Assembly: GCA_964522015.1 (NCBI GenBank)
Contig: CAZFST010000014.1
Location: forward strand, 1 to 64,000
Reading direction: 5' to 3'
Source: QQWI01 sp964522015
GTDB lineage: Bacteria > Bacillota > Clostridia > Peptostreptococcales > Acidaminobacteraceae
DNA length: 64,000 nt
Part shown: piece after piece, positions 44,867-53,665 of the stretch
Numbering within the stretch: the stretch's first letter is position 1
Layout: each line of letters begins with the position of its first letter
Translations under genes and position numbers: made by a program
The notes under the pieces: model-generated
What the model saw: only the letters and a program-made list of their open reading frames with translations
What the model was told of the DNA's origin: nothing
Databases searched by the model: none

Positions 44867-44867
44867 C

Positions 44868-45782
44868 GTGGAGGAAAAGAAGTTATTTTCTTACGCCAAT
44901 CGTGGCGTTCAGGAATTTCAAATAGATACTGAAAACGTTTTTTCCTACTGGAACGAAACTTTCAAGAAGTTCTTTTTAAGTAAAACGACTATAGTTCTTT
45001 TTGTTGGGGTTTTAGGCTTGCTTGCCTTTACTCTTTTGTATACTCTATTCACACCCACAGATCCCTTTGCAAAGTCAAAGATGATTATGGATTGGAATCA
45101 GCCACCTAGTGGAGAACATTGGTTTGGAACAGATAATATAGGACGTGATATTTTTGCCCGAACTTGGTTTGGAGTAAAAACATCCTTAATGCTGAGTTTG
45201 ATAGTTGGCTCCATCGACATGTTTTTTGGTATTTTGGCAGGCCTTTTTTGGGGATATGTCAGATGGGCGGATCGTTTTATGACTGAGCTTTATAATGTTA
45301 TTTCTAATATTCCAAGGACCATTGTCTTAATACTCTTGTCTTATATTTTGTCCCCAGGATTTTTGACCATTGTGATTGGCCTCAGTCTAACCGGTTGGAT
45401 TAGCGTGGCCCGTTTTATAAGAAATAAAGTGTTCACCATTCGAGATGCAGAATACAATATTGCATCCCGTTCTTTAGGCACAAAATCATGGGTGATTATG
45501 CACAAGAATATCTTACCTTTTTTAGTCAGCATCATTATTCTTGAAACTGCAGTGACAGTACCTTATACCATTGGTTCTGAAGTGTTCCTAGGCTACATCG
45601 GCCTTGGGTTACCTCAGAGCACGATTTCTTTAGGCACCTTGGTGCAAGCGGGTATCGCCTCGTTTCAAGCCTATCCCTCTCAACTTTTTTATCCAACACT
45701 GATTTTATCGTTTATTACTGTTGCTTTTTATATTTTAGGCAATAAATTATCGGATGTAAGTGAGCCAAAAAACTATGAATAA
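44868..45782 (+). CDS. oppC: oligopeptide ABC permease, OppC type
   Basis: 304 aa, starting at GTG 44868 behind AAGGAGG. An N-terminal cytosolic stretch of about 40 residues, then six helices; HWFGTDNIGRDIFARTWFG is the diagnostic OppC/DppC motif, and the EAA loop is around SRSLGTKSWVIMHKNILPF. Its last codons overlap the start of the ATPase gene. Confidence 0.92.
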   Translation: MEEKKLFSYANRGVQEFQIDTENVFSYWNETFKKFFLSKTTIVLFVGVLGLLAFTLLYTLFTPTDPFAKSKMIMDWNQPPSGEHWFGTDNIGRDIFARTWFGVKTSLMLSLIVGSIDMFFGILAGLFWGYVRWADRFMTELYNVISNIPRTIVLILLSYILSPGFLTIVIGLSLTGWISVARFIRNKVFTIRDAEYNIASRSLGTKSWVIMHKNILPFLVSIIILETAVTVPYTIGSEVFLGYIGLGLPQSTISLGTLVQAGIASFQAYPSQLFYPTLILSFITVAFYILGNKLSDVSEPKNYE

Positions 45783-47685
45783 AATACTAGAAGTAAATGG
45801 GCTAAGCGTTGAGTTTGCACTGAGAAAGAAAGTGCTAAAAGTCGTTCGGAATGTGGACTTTGACATTAGTGTCAATGAGGTTCATGCCATTGTAGGTGAA
45901 AGTGGCAGCGGTAAAAGTGTTTTTACAAAAGCGCTGGCAGGTATGTTAGATGACAATGGTAGGGTAACCAGTGGAAAAGTGCTCCTAGATGGCCATGATA
46001 TTTTAATGAATTCCAGAAAAGAATGGCAAAAAATCAGGGGCAAACGTATCGGGTTCATTTTTCAGGACCCCATGACTTCATTGAACCCCTTAAAAAAAAT
46101 CGGACATCAGTTGATTGAGGTCCTGAAATTACATCATCAACAAAGTTCACAAATGGCAAAAAAAGAAGCCATGAAATTGTTGGTGGATGTGGGGATTCAT
46201 GATCCAGAAAAAAGGTTCAATCAATATCCCTTTGAATTCAGTGGGGGCATGCGTCAACGGGTGGTAATAGCCATTGCACTTGCTTGTCGCCCAGACATCC
46301 TGATTTGCGATGAACCAACAACAGCTCTTGATGTGACGATTCAAGCACAAATACTAAGGCTGCTTAAAGCCTTAAAAGAAAAATACAAGATGAGTATTAT
46401 TTTCATCACCCATGATTTAGGTGTTGTAGCCAATATCGCTGATCGGGTTAGTGTTATGTACGCAGGTGAATTTGTTGAATCCGGTAGTGTAGAAGATATC
46501 TTTTATCGGGCTAAATCCCCTTATACATTAGCACTGCTTAAATCCTTACCTCAGCTAGGCGAAAAAGGTAAAGAGTTGTTTTCATTAAAGGGGACACCCC
46601 CTGTGATGAGTCAACCAATTGTAGGAGATCCTTTTGCTGAAAGAAATGAATTTGCTTTAGAAATTGATTTTATAGAAGCGCCTCCTTTTTATCAAATCAG
46701 TGATACTCACAAGGTGAAGACATGGGCTGTTGATGATAGAGCGCCTCAGAAGGAAACCTTTGATTTTCTTGAAGAGATAGAAGTCAAAAGTGAATCATTG
46801 AAACAAGTGGCCCTTCATCATAAAGATCGAAAAAAGATCATTCGAGTAGAAGATTTAGAAGTTGTTTTCTCCAAAGGTCGAAAAAAATTTAAAGCTGTGG
46901 ATAAGGTCTCATTTGACATTTATGAAGGTGAAACCTTTGCTTTGGTCGGTGAAAGTGGTAGTGGGAAAACCACCATTGGAAGAACGATTATTGGTGAAAA
47001 TAAAATCCACGGTGGTGACATCTTATTTGCTGGGAAAAGTATTAAATCAAGAGATAAAGGGCTCAAAAAAGAGATTCAGATGATCTTTCAAGATCCTATG
47101 GCATCCCTAAATGAACGGGCGAAAATTGAATACATTATTTCTGAAGGCTTACGTGCCCACTATGATATGAAAACCCTCAAAGAAAAGCAAATTCTGTTAT
47201 ATAAATTATTGGAAGAAGTGAAGTTGCCAAGAAGTGTCATTTCTCGATTTCCCCATGAGTTTAGTGGCGGCCAAAGACAGAGGATTGGCATTGCTAGAGC
47301 TCTTGTAATGGAACCGAAATTTGTTATTGCAGATGAGCCAATCTCAGCTCTGGACGTTTCAATCAGGGCCGGTGTCATCAACTTGCTCAATAGGCTTAAA
47401 GAAGAGTTCAATACAACCTACATGTTTATCGCCCATGATTTATCCATCGTCAAATTTATTGCAGATCGGGTGGGTATCTTGTATAAGGGTAGAATCGTTG
47501 AGCTGGGTTATGCCCATCATATATTTAACAATCCGCTCCATGATTACACCAAGAATTTGCTGTCTTCTATTCCGACACCTGATCCAAGGAAAGAAAAAGT
47601 AAAAATTCTTCATGAGTTTGTACCAAATTTCACTGGCCAAGAAACCTTGGTGGAAGTTGAAGAGGGGCACTTTGTTTTACAATAA
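45775..47685 (+). CDS. fused oligopeptide ABC ATPase (OppD-OppF)
   Basis: 636 aa from ATG 45775, inside the oppC end. Two complete ABC domains in one chain. Domain 1 (about 1-260) has Walker A GESGSGKS, signature FSGGMRQR and Walker B LICDEPTTALD. Domain 2 (about 360-600) has Walker A GESGSGKTT, signature FSGGQRQR and Walker B VIADEPISALD. Each domain is followed by an oligopeptide-transporter C-terminal segment. OppD and OppF are separate in most species; here a linker of about 60 residues joins them. Confidence 0.92.
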   Translation: MNKILEVNGLSVEFALRKKVLKVVRNVDFDISVNEVHAIVGESGSGKSVFTKALAGMLDDNGRVTSGKVLLDGHDILMNSRKEWQKIRGKRIGFIFQDPMTSLNPLKKIGHQLIEVLKLHHQQSSQMAKKEAMKLLVDVGIHDPEKRFNQYPFEFSGGMRQRVVIAIALACRPDILICDEPTTALDVTIQAQILRLLKALKEKYKMSIIFITHDLGVVANIADRVSVMYAGEFVESGSVEDIFYRAKSPYTLALLKSLPQLGEKGKELFSLKGTPPVMSQPIVGDPFAERNEFALEIDFIEAPPFYQISDTHKVKTWAVDDRAPQKETFDFLEEIEVKSESLKQVALHHKDRKKIIRVEDLEVVFSKGRKKFKAVDKVSFDIYEGETFALVGESGSGKTTIGRTIIGENKIHGGDILFAGKSIKSRDKGLKKEIQMIFQDPMASLNERAKIEYIISEGLRAHYDMKTLKEKQILLYKLLEEVKLPRSVISRFPHEFSGGQRQRIGIARALVMEPKFVIADEPISALDVSIRAGVINLLNRLKEEFNTTYMFIAHDLSIVKFIADRVGILYKGRIVELGYAHHIFNNPLHDYTKNLLSSIPTPDPRKEKVKILHEFVPNFTGQETLVEVEEGHFVLQ

Positions 47686-47736
47686 TCACTGGATCCGATT
47701 ATAATTAAACAGTCAAATCTTATGAAATAGTGAGTC

Positions 47737-47776
47737 AAGAGAAGCGGACAGTTGACAAATGTCTCTGCTTCTTTTG
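47737..47776 (+). terminator. intrinsic terminator of the peptide operon
   Basis: GAGAAGC-GGACA pairs with TGTCT-GCTTCT (one 2-nt bulge), then TTTT. Confidence 0.65.
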
Positions 47777-47840
47777 TCGCTTTTTGAAGTTAAATGGCTA
47801 TAATGGTGTTAGAGGTTAATGATTTTGGAGAGGTGCACCT

Positions 47841-49697
47841 ATGGCAAAAAAAAATATCACCATTGTGGCTGGTTCTATGAATACAGCAAAGGCATTGCGA
47901 GATCAACTTTCCGAATATTTGACTGACCAAGTCGTTCATTTATGTGCCATAGAAGATGGGGTAACCCATCCAATTGTCAACGATGTGATTCTCTTTTCAA
48001 GTGAACTGACCAAAGAAGACCTGATCGCTGCCCAGTGCTTTTGCTCATCCTGTGAAACCATTGTAGCGGGGAGAATGGTGAATTATGACTTTATAGATCA
48101 GATTGTAGATATTCCAACGGGTACATCAGTTCTTCTCGTCAATGACCTAATTGAAACTTCTAGGGCGCTGATTGATAATCTTGAAGCAATCGGTATCGAT
48201 CATTTGCGCTACACCCCCTATTGTCCCGGCATGCCCCAGCCCAGCACTGACATTAAAATTGCCATTACCCCCGGGGAAAGTGATAAAGTACCCTCAACCA
48301 TTGAAATGATCTATGATATCGGACCGAGGCTATTGGATTTTAGTACCGTGACTAAGGTTCTGATTTCCCTTGGCATTTTGGGGGAGCAGGCTGAGCTTTA
48401 TTCCCGAGCCTATCTGGAAAAAATTATTCGCATTGCCAAACGACTAGCGGCCACCCGGCTTGAGGTAGAGGGTCTCAACGATCAACTTCACCAGGTGATT
48501 GATGGCTTGAAGGAAGGGTTGATGGTTTATCGGCAGGATGGGATTATCCAAGTAATGAACGATTATGCTTGTAAACTGTTGGGTGTTCGGCAGCAACAAG
48601 TGATTGGCAAGGGCCTTAAGTCAGTGCTTCATCATAAAGGATTGGTACAGTATCTCTATGGGACGGCTGATGCAGGTGTGAAGGTACTGGAAATTGAAGG
48701 CTACATGGTATCGTTGATCAAAATGCAGTCTAAAAATGGCGATATTGTGGTGTCCCTTAAGCGACCTGATTTGATGCAAGAAGAAAATCGTGCTGTTCAA
48801 CAGGAGCTGGCGCGCAAGGGTTTCACGGCTAAATATGGATTTTCTGATATTATCGGTGATAGCGAGATTCTGGTCAGAGCAAAAGTGGTCTGTGGCAAGT
48901 TGGCCAAGTCGGATTTGACCATTTTGCTCCACGGTGAGAGTGGAACGGGAAAAGAGCTATTTGCGAGTGCAATCCATCGTGCCTCAAGACGGCAAATGGG
49001 GCCATTTTTAGCCATTAACTTCAGTGCTTTGCCGGACGAACTCATTGAAAGCGAGCTGTTCGGGTATGAAGAAGGGGCTTTTACAGGTGCTAAAAAAGGC
49101 GGCAAGTCAGGTCTTTTTGAGCAGGCTGATGGCGGGACCTTGTTTCTTGATGAGATAGGCGATATCTCTCCCAAGGTACAAGCCCGACTCCTTCGGGTTT
49201 TGCAGGAAGGCGAAATCATGCGCATCGGCGCCCAAGAGATCAAGCGGGTAGATGTACGGGTGGTAGCGGCAACGAATAAGGATTTGAGCGAGCTTGTTTC
49301 AGCAGGGTCTTTTAGAGAGGATTTATATTATCGCCTTCAAATGGGGTATGTGTATCTGCCTCCCCTAAGAAAGCGATTCGGTGATATTGAACACTTGATT
49401 CCAGTTCTCTTAAGACTTGAGAGCATGACTCATATGCATGTGAGCAAAGAGGTACTGTTCAGTCTAATGGGACACACGTGGCCTGGAAACGTTCGAGAAC
49501 TTAAGAACTGCATACGCTACATGTGTGCCATGGCGGATACAGAAGAATTGACCTTGATTGATTTACCTGAATATTTGAAGGACAAGGGGCAGTTTGGGGG
49601 AATCCATAGTGGGGACATTAAGGACACCCTTAGAGGGGTTAAATCTGAGAACTGCCTTCAAGAGGACTATCAAGCTGGTAAGCTGGTAAGCGGATAA
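47841..49697 (+). CDS. PrpR-like sigma54-dependent activator, C-terminally truncated by a frameshift
   Basis: 618 aa as encoded. An N-terminal PrpR_N-type sensor (about 1-190), PAS (about 215-310) and an AAA+ sigma54-interaction domain (about 330-560) with Walker A GESGTGKE, GAFTGA (sigma54 contact), Walker B GGTLFLDEIGD and the arginine-finger region FREDLYYRL. It should drive sigma54 promoters such as the one before iadA. The frame ends at KLVSG. Just before the stop, AAGCTGGT is present twice in tandem (49672-49687). Removing one copy joins the frame to about 80 more codons of a winged-helix-like domain. As it stands the DNA-binding end is lost, so it may act without DNA tethering or not at all. 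Confidence 0.88.
   Translation: MAKKNITIVAGSMNTAKALRDQLSEYLTDQVVHLCAIEDGVTHPIVNDVILFSSELTKEDLIAAQCFCSSCETIVAGRMVNYDFIDQIVDIPTGTSVLLVNDLIETSRALIDNLEAIGIDHLRYTPYCPGMPQPSTDIKIAITPGESDKVPSTIEMIYDIGPRLLDFSTVTKVLISLGILGEQAELYSRAYLEKIIRIAKRLAATRLEVEGLNDQLHQVIDGLKEGLMVYRQDGIIQVMNDYACKLLGVRQQQVIGKGLKSVLHHKGLVQYLYGTADAGVKVLEIEGYMVSLIKMQSKNGDIVVSLKRPDLMQEENRAVQQELARKGFTAKYGFSDIIGDSEILVRAKVVCGKLAKSDLTILLHGESGTGKELFASAIHRASRRQMGPFLAINFSALPDELIESELFGYEEGAFTGAKKGGKSGLFEQADGGTLFLDEIGDISPKVQARLLRVLQEGEIMRIGAQEIKRVDVRVVAATNKDLSELVSAGSFREDLYYRLQMGYVYLPPLRKRFGDIEHLIPVLLRLESMTHMHVSKEVLFSLMGHTWPGNVRELKNCIRYMCAMADTEELTLIDLPEYLKDKGQFGGIHSGDIKDTLRGVKSENCLQEDYQAGKLVSG
49672..49687 (+). repeat. 8-bp tandem duplication causing the frameshift
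   Basis: AAGCTGGT twice (49672-49679, 49680-49687), followed by AAGCGG. Eight is not a multiple of three, so the second copy shifts the frame. With one copy the protein reads YQAGKRISLTEEELF. Confidence 0.9.
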
Positions 49698-49933
49698 GCC
49701 TTACGGAAGAGGAACTTTTCATCCTTGCAGCTGTCAGACGTTTTGAGTTTCAAAAGGAGCCCTGCGGCAGAGAAAAATTAGCTGCCTATTCGGCGGGAAC
49801 AGCATACGAAATGACCAAGTATCAGATGCGCACAAGACTAGAACAGCTTGCTCAAGCTGGTTATGTCACTCTCGGTAGAGGTAAGGTCGGTGTCCATTTG
49901 ACTTCTGAAGGCGCTAAGTTTGTCAATGAATGA
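49688..49933 (+). pseudogene. displaced C-terminal winged-helix region of the sigma54 activator
   Basis: Open in a different frame from the activator: KRISLTEEELFILAAVRR, then GREKLAAYSAGTAYEMTKYQ, then RLEQLAQAGYVTLGRG and LTSEGAKFVNE, stop at 49931-49933. The helix-turn-helix plus wing pattern suggests DNA binding in place of the Fis-type helix usual in this family. It has no ribosome binding site or plausible start of its own, so I treat it as the detached end of 47841-49697. Confidence 0.78.
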
Positions 49934-49965
49934 AAGCGATAGGTTTGTCATTGAATAGGGTTGCT

Positions 49966-50018
49966 ACACACATAAAAGACGGGATTGCCAAGTGGGCAAT
50001 CCCGTCTTTTATGTGTGT
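49966..50018. terminator. bidirectional terminator between the activator and the DUF6144-like gene
   Basis: A 24-bp perfect stem (49966-49989/49995-50018) with a 5-nt loop, serving two convergent genes. Confidence 0.88.
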
Positions 50019-50057
50019 CAATGCTGCAGATTGGCTAATGTTTGCTGAGATCAGCCC

Positions 50058-51059
50058 TTATTGCTTGAAGGGCACCCCTTCGAGGCATATTTCAAATCGG
50101 CAGAAGGCATCTCCTTTAAGAGCAGAATTCAAAAGCTTAACGGTCAATGGTCGATCGAAGATTACCTCAAATGGGTATTTTGCAAATCCGCCGCTGCAGT
50201 AGCACCAATTCTCAGAGATCAAACCATCAACTGTGGGTTTGAGAATGGATTCCCGAACAAAGGGACAGTGGCAAGCATAGTAGGCTTTCATTTGAGGATC
50301 GGTGGTTTTCAAGTAGTTGTCAGGATCGTAAGGAATTTTAGTGGCATAGAGCTTATCGCCGATGCGGACTGCTGACATGATTTCTTGGTTTGAATTTGCA
50401 AAATCAACGACAGCTTGGGTAATCGTCTGTTCGTACCAGATGGTCTGGGTATCGCAGTGATGCTGCAGTTCTGCTACCTTTCGCACTTGTAGATCTACTA
50501 GATAGGCATCCAGACTATCGGCGGATTCGTATAAGGCCTTCTCTTCCAAGAAGGCTTCTTTTGGGATGCCATGGTGATTTCCCGCCATGACACTGATCAG
50601 GCGTTCCTTAGGCAAAAGTGATTCTAAAGCCTCGATAAACTGCTGAGTGGGTATGGGTAGCTCTTCTGGGGTCTGTCCGAATTTCGGGAGATTCAGGGTG
50701 TCTTTCAAGGTCTGGGCTATTTCTTGACCCTCTTGCGCTGTCAGCTTTGAGAGGATGCTTTCTATGACCCCGACCCCACCCCAATACTTGAGCAGGTGGA
50801 TGAAGAGCGGATTGTATTGCATCAGCCGCATATAACGGGCGACCCCCAAAAATACCTCTTGGGTGAAATCAGGGGTATCCCGCCAAATGATGATGTGCCC
50901 GTCCAGCTGTTCGGGGGTCAAGTTTGAAAGGTTTTGCAGATCAACAGCCCTTGGGTCAACTCGTAGGCTGAGGCTCTCCAGCTGTGCCATCACTGAAGGT
51001 AGACAGGCTAAATCCAGTTGGCGCTCTTGATAATACTCTTGCAATTTTTCAAGTGACAT
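50058..51059 (-). CDS. DUF6144-like protein with C-terminal Cys motifs
   Basis: 333 aa, soluble. The N-terminal half is helical with no motif I know. The C-terminal third has YYACHCPFVRESIL and WCYCSGGFAKYPFEVIFD, giving four Cys in CHC and CYCSGG that could bind metal or act as thiols; this resembles DUF6144 and the L-2-amino-thiazoline-4-carboxylate hydrolase-like group. AAAGGAGG precedes the ATG. It is divergent from proBA with about 140 bp between. The activity is not known. Confidence 0.6.
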   Translation of the reverse strand: MSLEKLQEYYQERQLDLACLPSVMAQLESLSLRVDPRAVDLQNLSNLTPEQLDGHIIIWRDTPDFTQEVFLGVARYMRLMQYNPLFIHLLKYWGGVGVIESILSKLTAQEGQEIAQTLKDTLNLPKFGQTPEELPIPTQQFIEALESLLPKERLISVMAGNHHGIPKEAFLEEKALYESADSLDAYLVDLQVRKVAELQHHCDTQTIWYEQTITQAVVDFANSNQEIMSAVRIGDKLYATKIPYDPDNYLKTTDPQMKAYYACHCPFVRESILKPTVDGLISENWCYCSGGFAKYPFEVIFDRPLTVKLLNSALKGDAFCRFEICLEGVPFKQ

Positions 51060-51145
51060 ATGAAACCTCCTTTTGTTCTAATGCTACGGGTTTGCATTTG
51101 TGAGCCATATTGATTTCTTAATGTACTTTTAATTTTCAGACAATA

Positions 51146-51154
51146 TGATATACT
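51146..51154 (+). promoter_or_regulatory. extended -10 promoter of proBA
   Basis: TGA-TATACT (51146-51154), 46 bp before proB. An inverted repeat CTACTG/CAGTAG (51153-51158/51171-51176) overlaps the expected start point. I see no T-box structure. Confidence 0.5.
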
Positions 51155-51200
51155 ACTGAAAACACAGAAGCAGTAGCCACTTGAAAGGACTGAAAACCAA

Positions 51201-52355
51201 ATGTTTAATAGAAAAGAGTACTTTAAAGACGTGAAACGGGTTGTCATAAAAGTGGGGACATCAAGTATTACCCACAGTACGGGACTTTTGAATTTGGAGC
51301 GCATGGAGATCTTGTCAAGACAGATTGCGGATTTGCATAATCGAGGCATAGAGGTGATTTTGGTGTCCTCGGGTGCAATCGGCGCTGGCATGGGGAAATT
51401 GGATCTTAAAGAACGACCAAAAACGGTTCCTGAAAAGCAAGCTGCTGCAGCGGTTGGCCAGGGAATTTTAATTCATATGTATCAAAAGACCATGTCAGAA
51501 TACGGTAAAACCATCGCTCAGATTTTGGTGACAAAAGATGACTTGGCAGATCGTAGCCGATTTTTGAATGCTCGCAATACGATATTTACGCTTTTAGCCC
51601 ATGGGGTGATTCCCATTGTCAACGAAAATGATGCGGTTGCAACGGACGAACTAAAGTATGGCAATAAAATTGGGGATAATGATACCTTATCAGCCCTGAT
51701 GGTGAGTCTTGTGGATGCGGAGCTGTTGATTATTCTATCGGATATCGATGGGCTTTATGACAGCAACCCAGCTACTAACCCGGATGCGAAAATGATTTAT
51801 GAGGTCAACGAAATCACCCAGTCGGTGATTGAGATGGCTGGTGGATCCGGGTCTATACTTGGCACTGGGGGCATGGCGACAAAAATTAAAGCAGCCCAAA
51901 TTGCCATTAGTAAAGGCGCAGATGTGATGATTGCCCGGTCTTCTCTTGACCATGTTTTATACAAATTAATGGATGGGGCATCAGTGGGGACTCTCTTCTT
52001 GAAAAAGGATAAGGTGGTTCAGGCAAGACAGCACTGGATTGGCTATTCTAGCAGGATCACTGGTGAAATCCAGGTGGATTCGGGGGCTGCTCGGGCCATG
52101 TGTGATCAGAGAAAAAGCCTATTGCCCAGTGGCATCACTGGGGTCACTGGTAGTTTTAAGACCGGTGAAATCGTGGCGGTTAAGAGCGCAACTGGGGAGC
52201 ATATCGCCAATGGGGTGGTAAATTACGACGCATCTGAGATTGATTTGATAAAGGGGTTAAAGAGTGATGCGATTATTTCGGTTTTGGGTTATAAAGATTA
52301 CGATGAAGTGATCCATGCCAATAATATGCTGGTGATTGGAGGGACTAAAGGATGA
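51201..52355 (+). CDS. proB: glutamate 5-kinase
   Basis: 384 aa. First step of proline synthesis: glutamate + ATP to gamma-glutamyl phosphate. Amino-acid-kinase domain (1-265) with VVIKVGTSSIT and VLVSSGAIGAGMGKL-type motifs, NENDAVATDELKYGNKIGDND and GTGGMATKIKAA; PUA domain (about 280-365). AAAGGA lies 11 nt before the ATG. Its stop overlaps proA by 4 bp. Feedback inhibition by proline is expected from the family. Confidence 0.95.
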   Translation: MFNRKEYFKDVKRVVIKVGTSSITHSTGLLNLERMEILSRQIADLHNRGIEVILVSSGAIGAGMGKLDLKERPKTVPEKQAAAAVGQGILIHMYQKTMSEYGKTIAQILVTKDDLADRSRFLNARNTIFTLLAHGVIPIVNENDAVATDELKYGNKIGDNDTLSALMVSLVDAELLIILSDIDGLYDSNPATNPDAKMIYEVNEITQSVIEMAGGSGSILGTGGMATKIKAAQIAISKGADVMIARSSLDHVLYKLMDGASVGTLFLKKDKVVQARQHWIGYSSRITGEIQVDSGAARAMCDQRKSLLPSGITGVTGSFKTGEIVAVKSATGEHIANGVVNYDASEIDLIKGLKSDAIISVLGYKDYDEVIHANNMLVIGGTKG

Positions 52356-53665
52356 TTGATGTAACAAGTACGACAGGCGTGACAGGTGAGACTACCACGG
52401 AAAGCTGCATAGGTGCGACAGCCAACACCGTGTCCCAGATGGGAAAGCGGGCCAAACTGGCCAGCCGTCTGCTGGCACAGCTAAGTACCCTAGATAAAAA
52501 TCGAATATTAGCAGCTATGGGGCAGGCACTGATTACACATCAAGAAGGGATACTTGCTGCCAATGCTTTAGATGTAGATGTGGCCAGAGCCAATGGCCTT
52601 TCAGAAGCCCTGATTGATAGACTCCGACTGACACCTGAGCGGTTGGCAGGCACAGCTCAAGGGGTTATTGAAGTGGCAGCCCTTGAGGACCCAATCGGAG
52701 AGGGTATTCAAAGCTTTAAAAGACCTAACGGCCTTGAAATTACCCAGGTGCGGGTACCTTTGGGGGTGATTGGGATAATCTATGAGAGTCGCCCTAATGT
52801 CACTGTGGACGCTGCTGCCCTTTGCTTGAAATCAGGCAACGCCGTGATTCTCAGAGGGGGAAGCGAGTCGATTCAAACCAATCGCGCCTTGGCTGCAGCC
52901 ATTATTGAGGCTGGCGAGGGGGTTGGGATGCCCCCAGGAGCGGTGCAGCTCATTCAGGAAACCAACCGAGAATTAGTCAGTGAGCTAATCAAGATGAATG
53001 ATTATTTGGATGTGGTGATTCCGAGGGGGGGGAAGGGGCTCAAAAACGCCATTATTGCAGGGGCCACAGTGCCCGTTATTGAAACCGGTGCTGGGGTCTG
53101 TCACATCTACATCGATGAAACAGCTGATATGGACATGGCTGAGCGCATAGTAATCAATGCCAAGGTCCAGCGACCAGGGGTTTGCAACGCCTTGGAAACA
53201 CTGCTGGTTCATCAAGGGATAGCCAAGAAGGTGTTGCCCCAGATTGGAAAGACACTGGCTCAAGCAGGGGTTGAAATCCGGGCCTGTGCACAGGGGCTTC
53301 CTCTCTTACCTGGTGCCACCCTTGCCACAGAAGCAGACTGGGAAGAAGAATACCTGGCACTGATTCTAGCCATCAAGGTGGTACCATCTCTAGACGGCGC
53401 TATTGAACACATTTATCAGTATGGCTCGGGACATTCTGAGTCCATTCTCACTAATAATTATATGAATGCACGGAAATTCCAGGCAGAAGTAGATGCCTCT
53501 GCGGTCTATGTCAATGCTTCCACTCGTTTTACAGATGGTTCAGAATTTGGATTTGGGGCTGAAATAGGGATTAGCACGCAAAAGTTACATGCAAGAGGGC
53601 CCATGGGTCTTCGAGCATTGACAACCAGTAAGTACTTAATTATGGGGACTGGACAAATTCGGTAA
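52352..53665 (+). CDS. proA: gamma-glutamyl phosphate reductase
   Basis: 437 aa. Second step of proline synthesis: NADPH-dependent reduction to glutamate semialdehyde. Aldehyde-dehydrogenase fold with GVIGIIYESRPNVT, the LKSGNAVILRGGSE nucleotide region, the catalytic Cys in QRPGVCNALETLLVH, and GSGHSESI near the end. An N-terminal extension of about 25 Thr/Ser-rich residues precedes the normal start; the ATG overlapping proB is favoured by coupling. It overlaps the convergent kinase gene by 30 bp. proC is not in the window. Confidence 0.95.
   Translation: MIDVTSTTGVTGETTTESCIGATANTVSQMGKRAKLASRLLAQLSTLDKNRILAAMGQALITHQEGILAANALDVDVARANGLSEALIDRLRLTPERLAGTAQGVIEVAALEDPIGEGIQSFKRPNGLEITQVRVPLGVIGIIYESRPNVTVDAAALCLKSGNAVILRGGSESIQTNRALAAAIIEAGEGVGMPPGAVQLIQETNRELVSELIKMNDYLDVVIPRGGKGLKNAIIAGATVPVIETGAGVCHIYIDETADMDMAERIVINAKVQRPGVCNALETLLVHQGIAKKVLPQIGKTLAQAGVEIRACAQGLPLLPGATLATEADWEEEYLALILAIKVVPSLDGAIEHIYQYGSGHSESILTNNYMNARKFQAEVDASAVYVNASTRFTDGSEFGFGAEIGISTQKLHARGPMGLRALTTSKYLIMGTGQIR

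Noticed and set aside
49698..49933. An independent small winged-helix gene
   Set aside because: There is no start codon with a ribosome binding site, and the 8-bp duplication explains exactly why the frame is detached from the activator.
49930..50202. A 90-aa forward reading frame
   Set aside because: It runs through the bidirectional terminator and lies antisense to the DUF6144-like gene, without a ribosome binding site or recognisable product.
51060..51200. T-box or proline riboswitch upstream of proBA
   Set aside because: The region is too short and lacks the T-box sequence and an antiterminator/terminator pair; only an extended -10 box and a small inverted repeat are seen.
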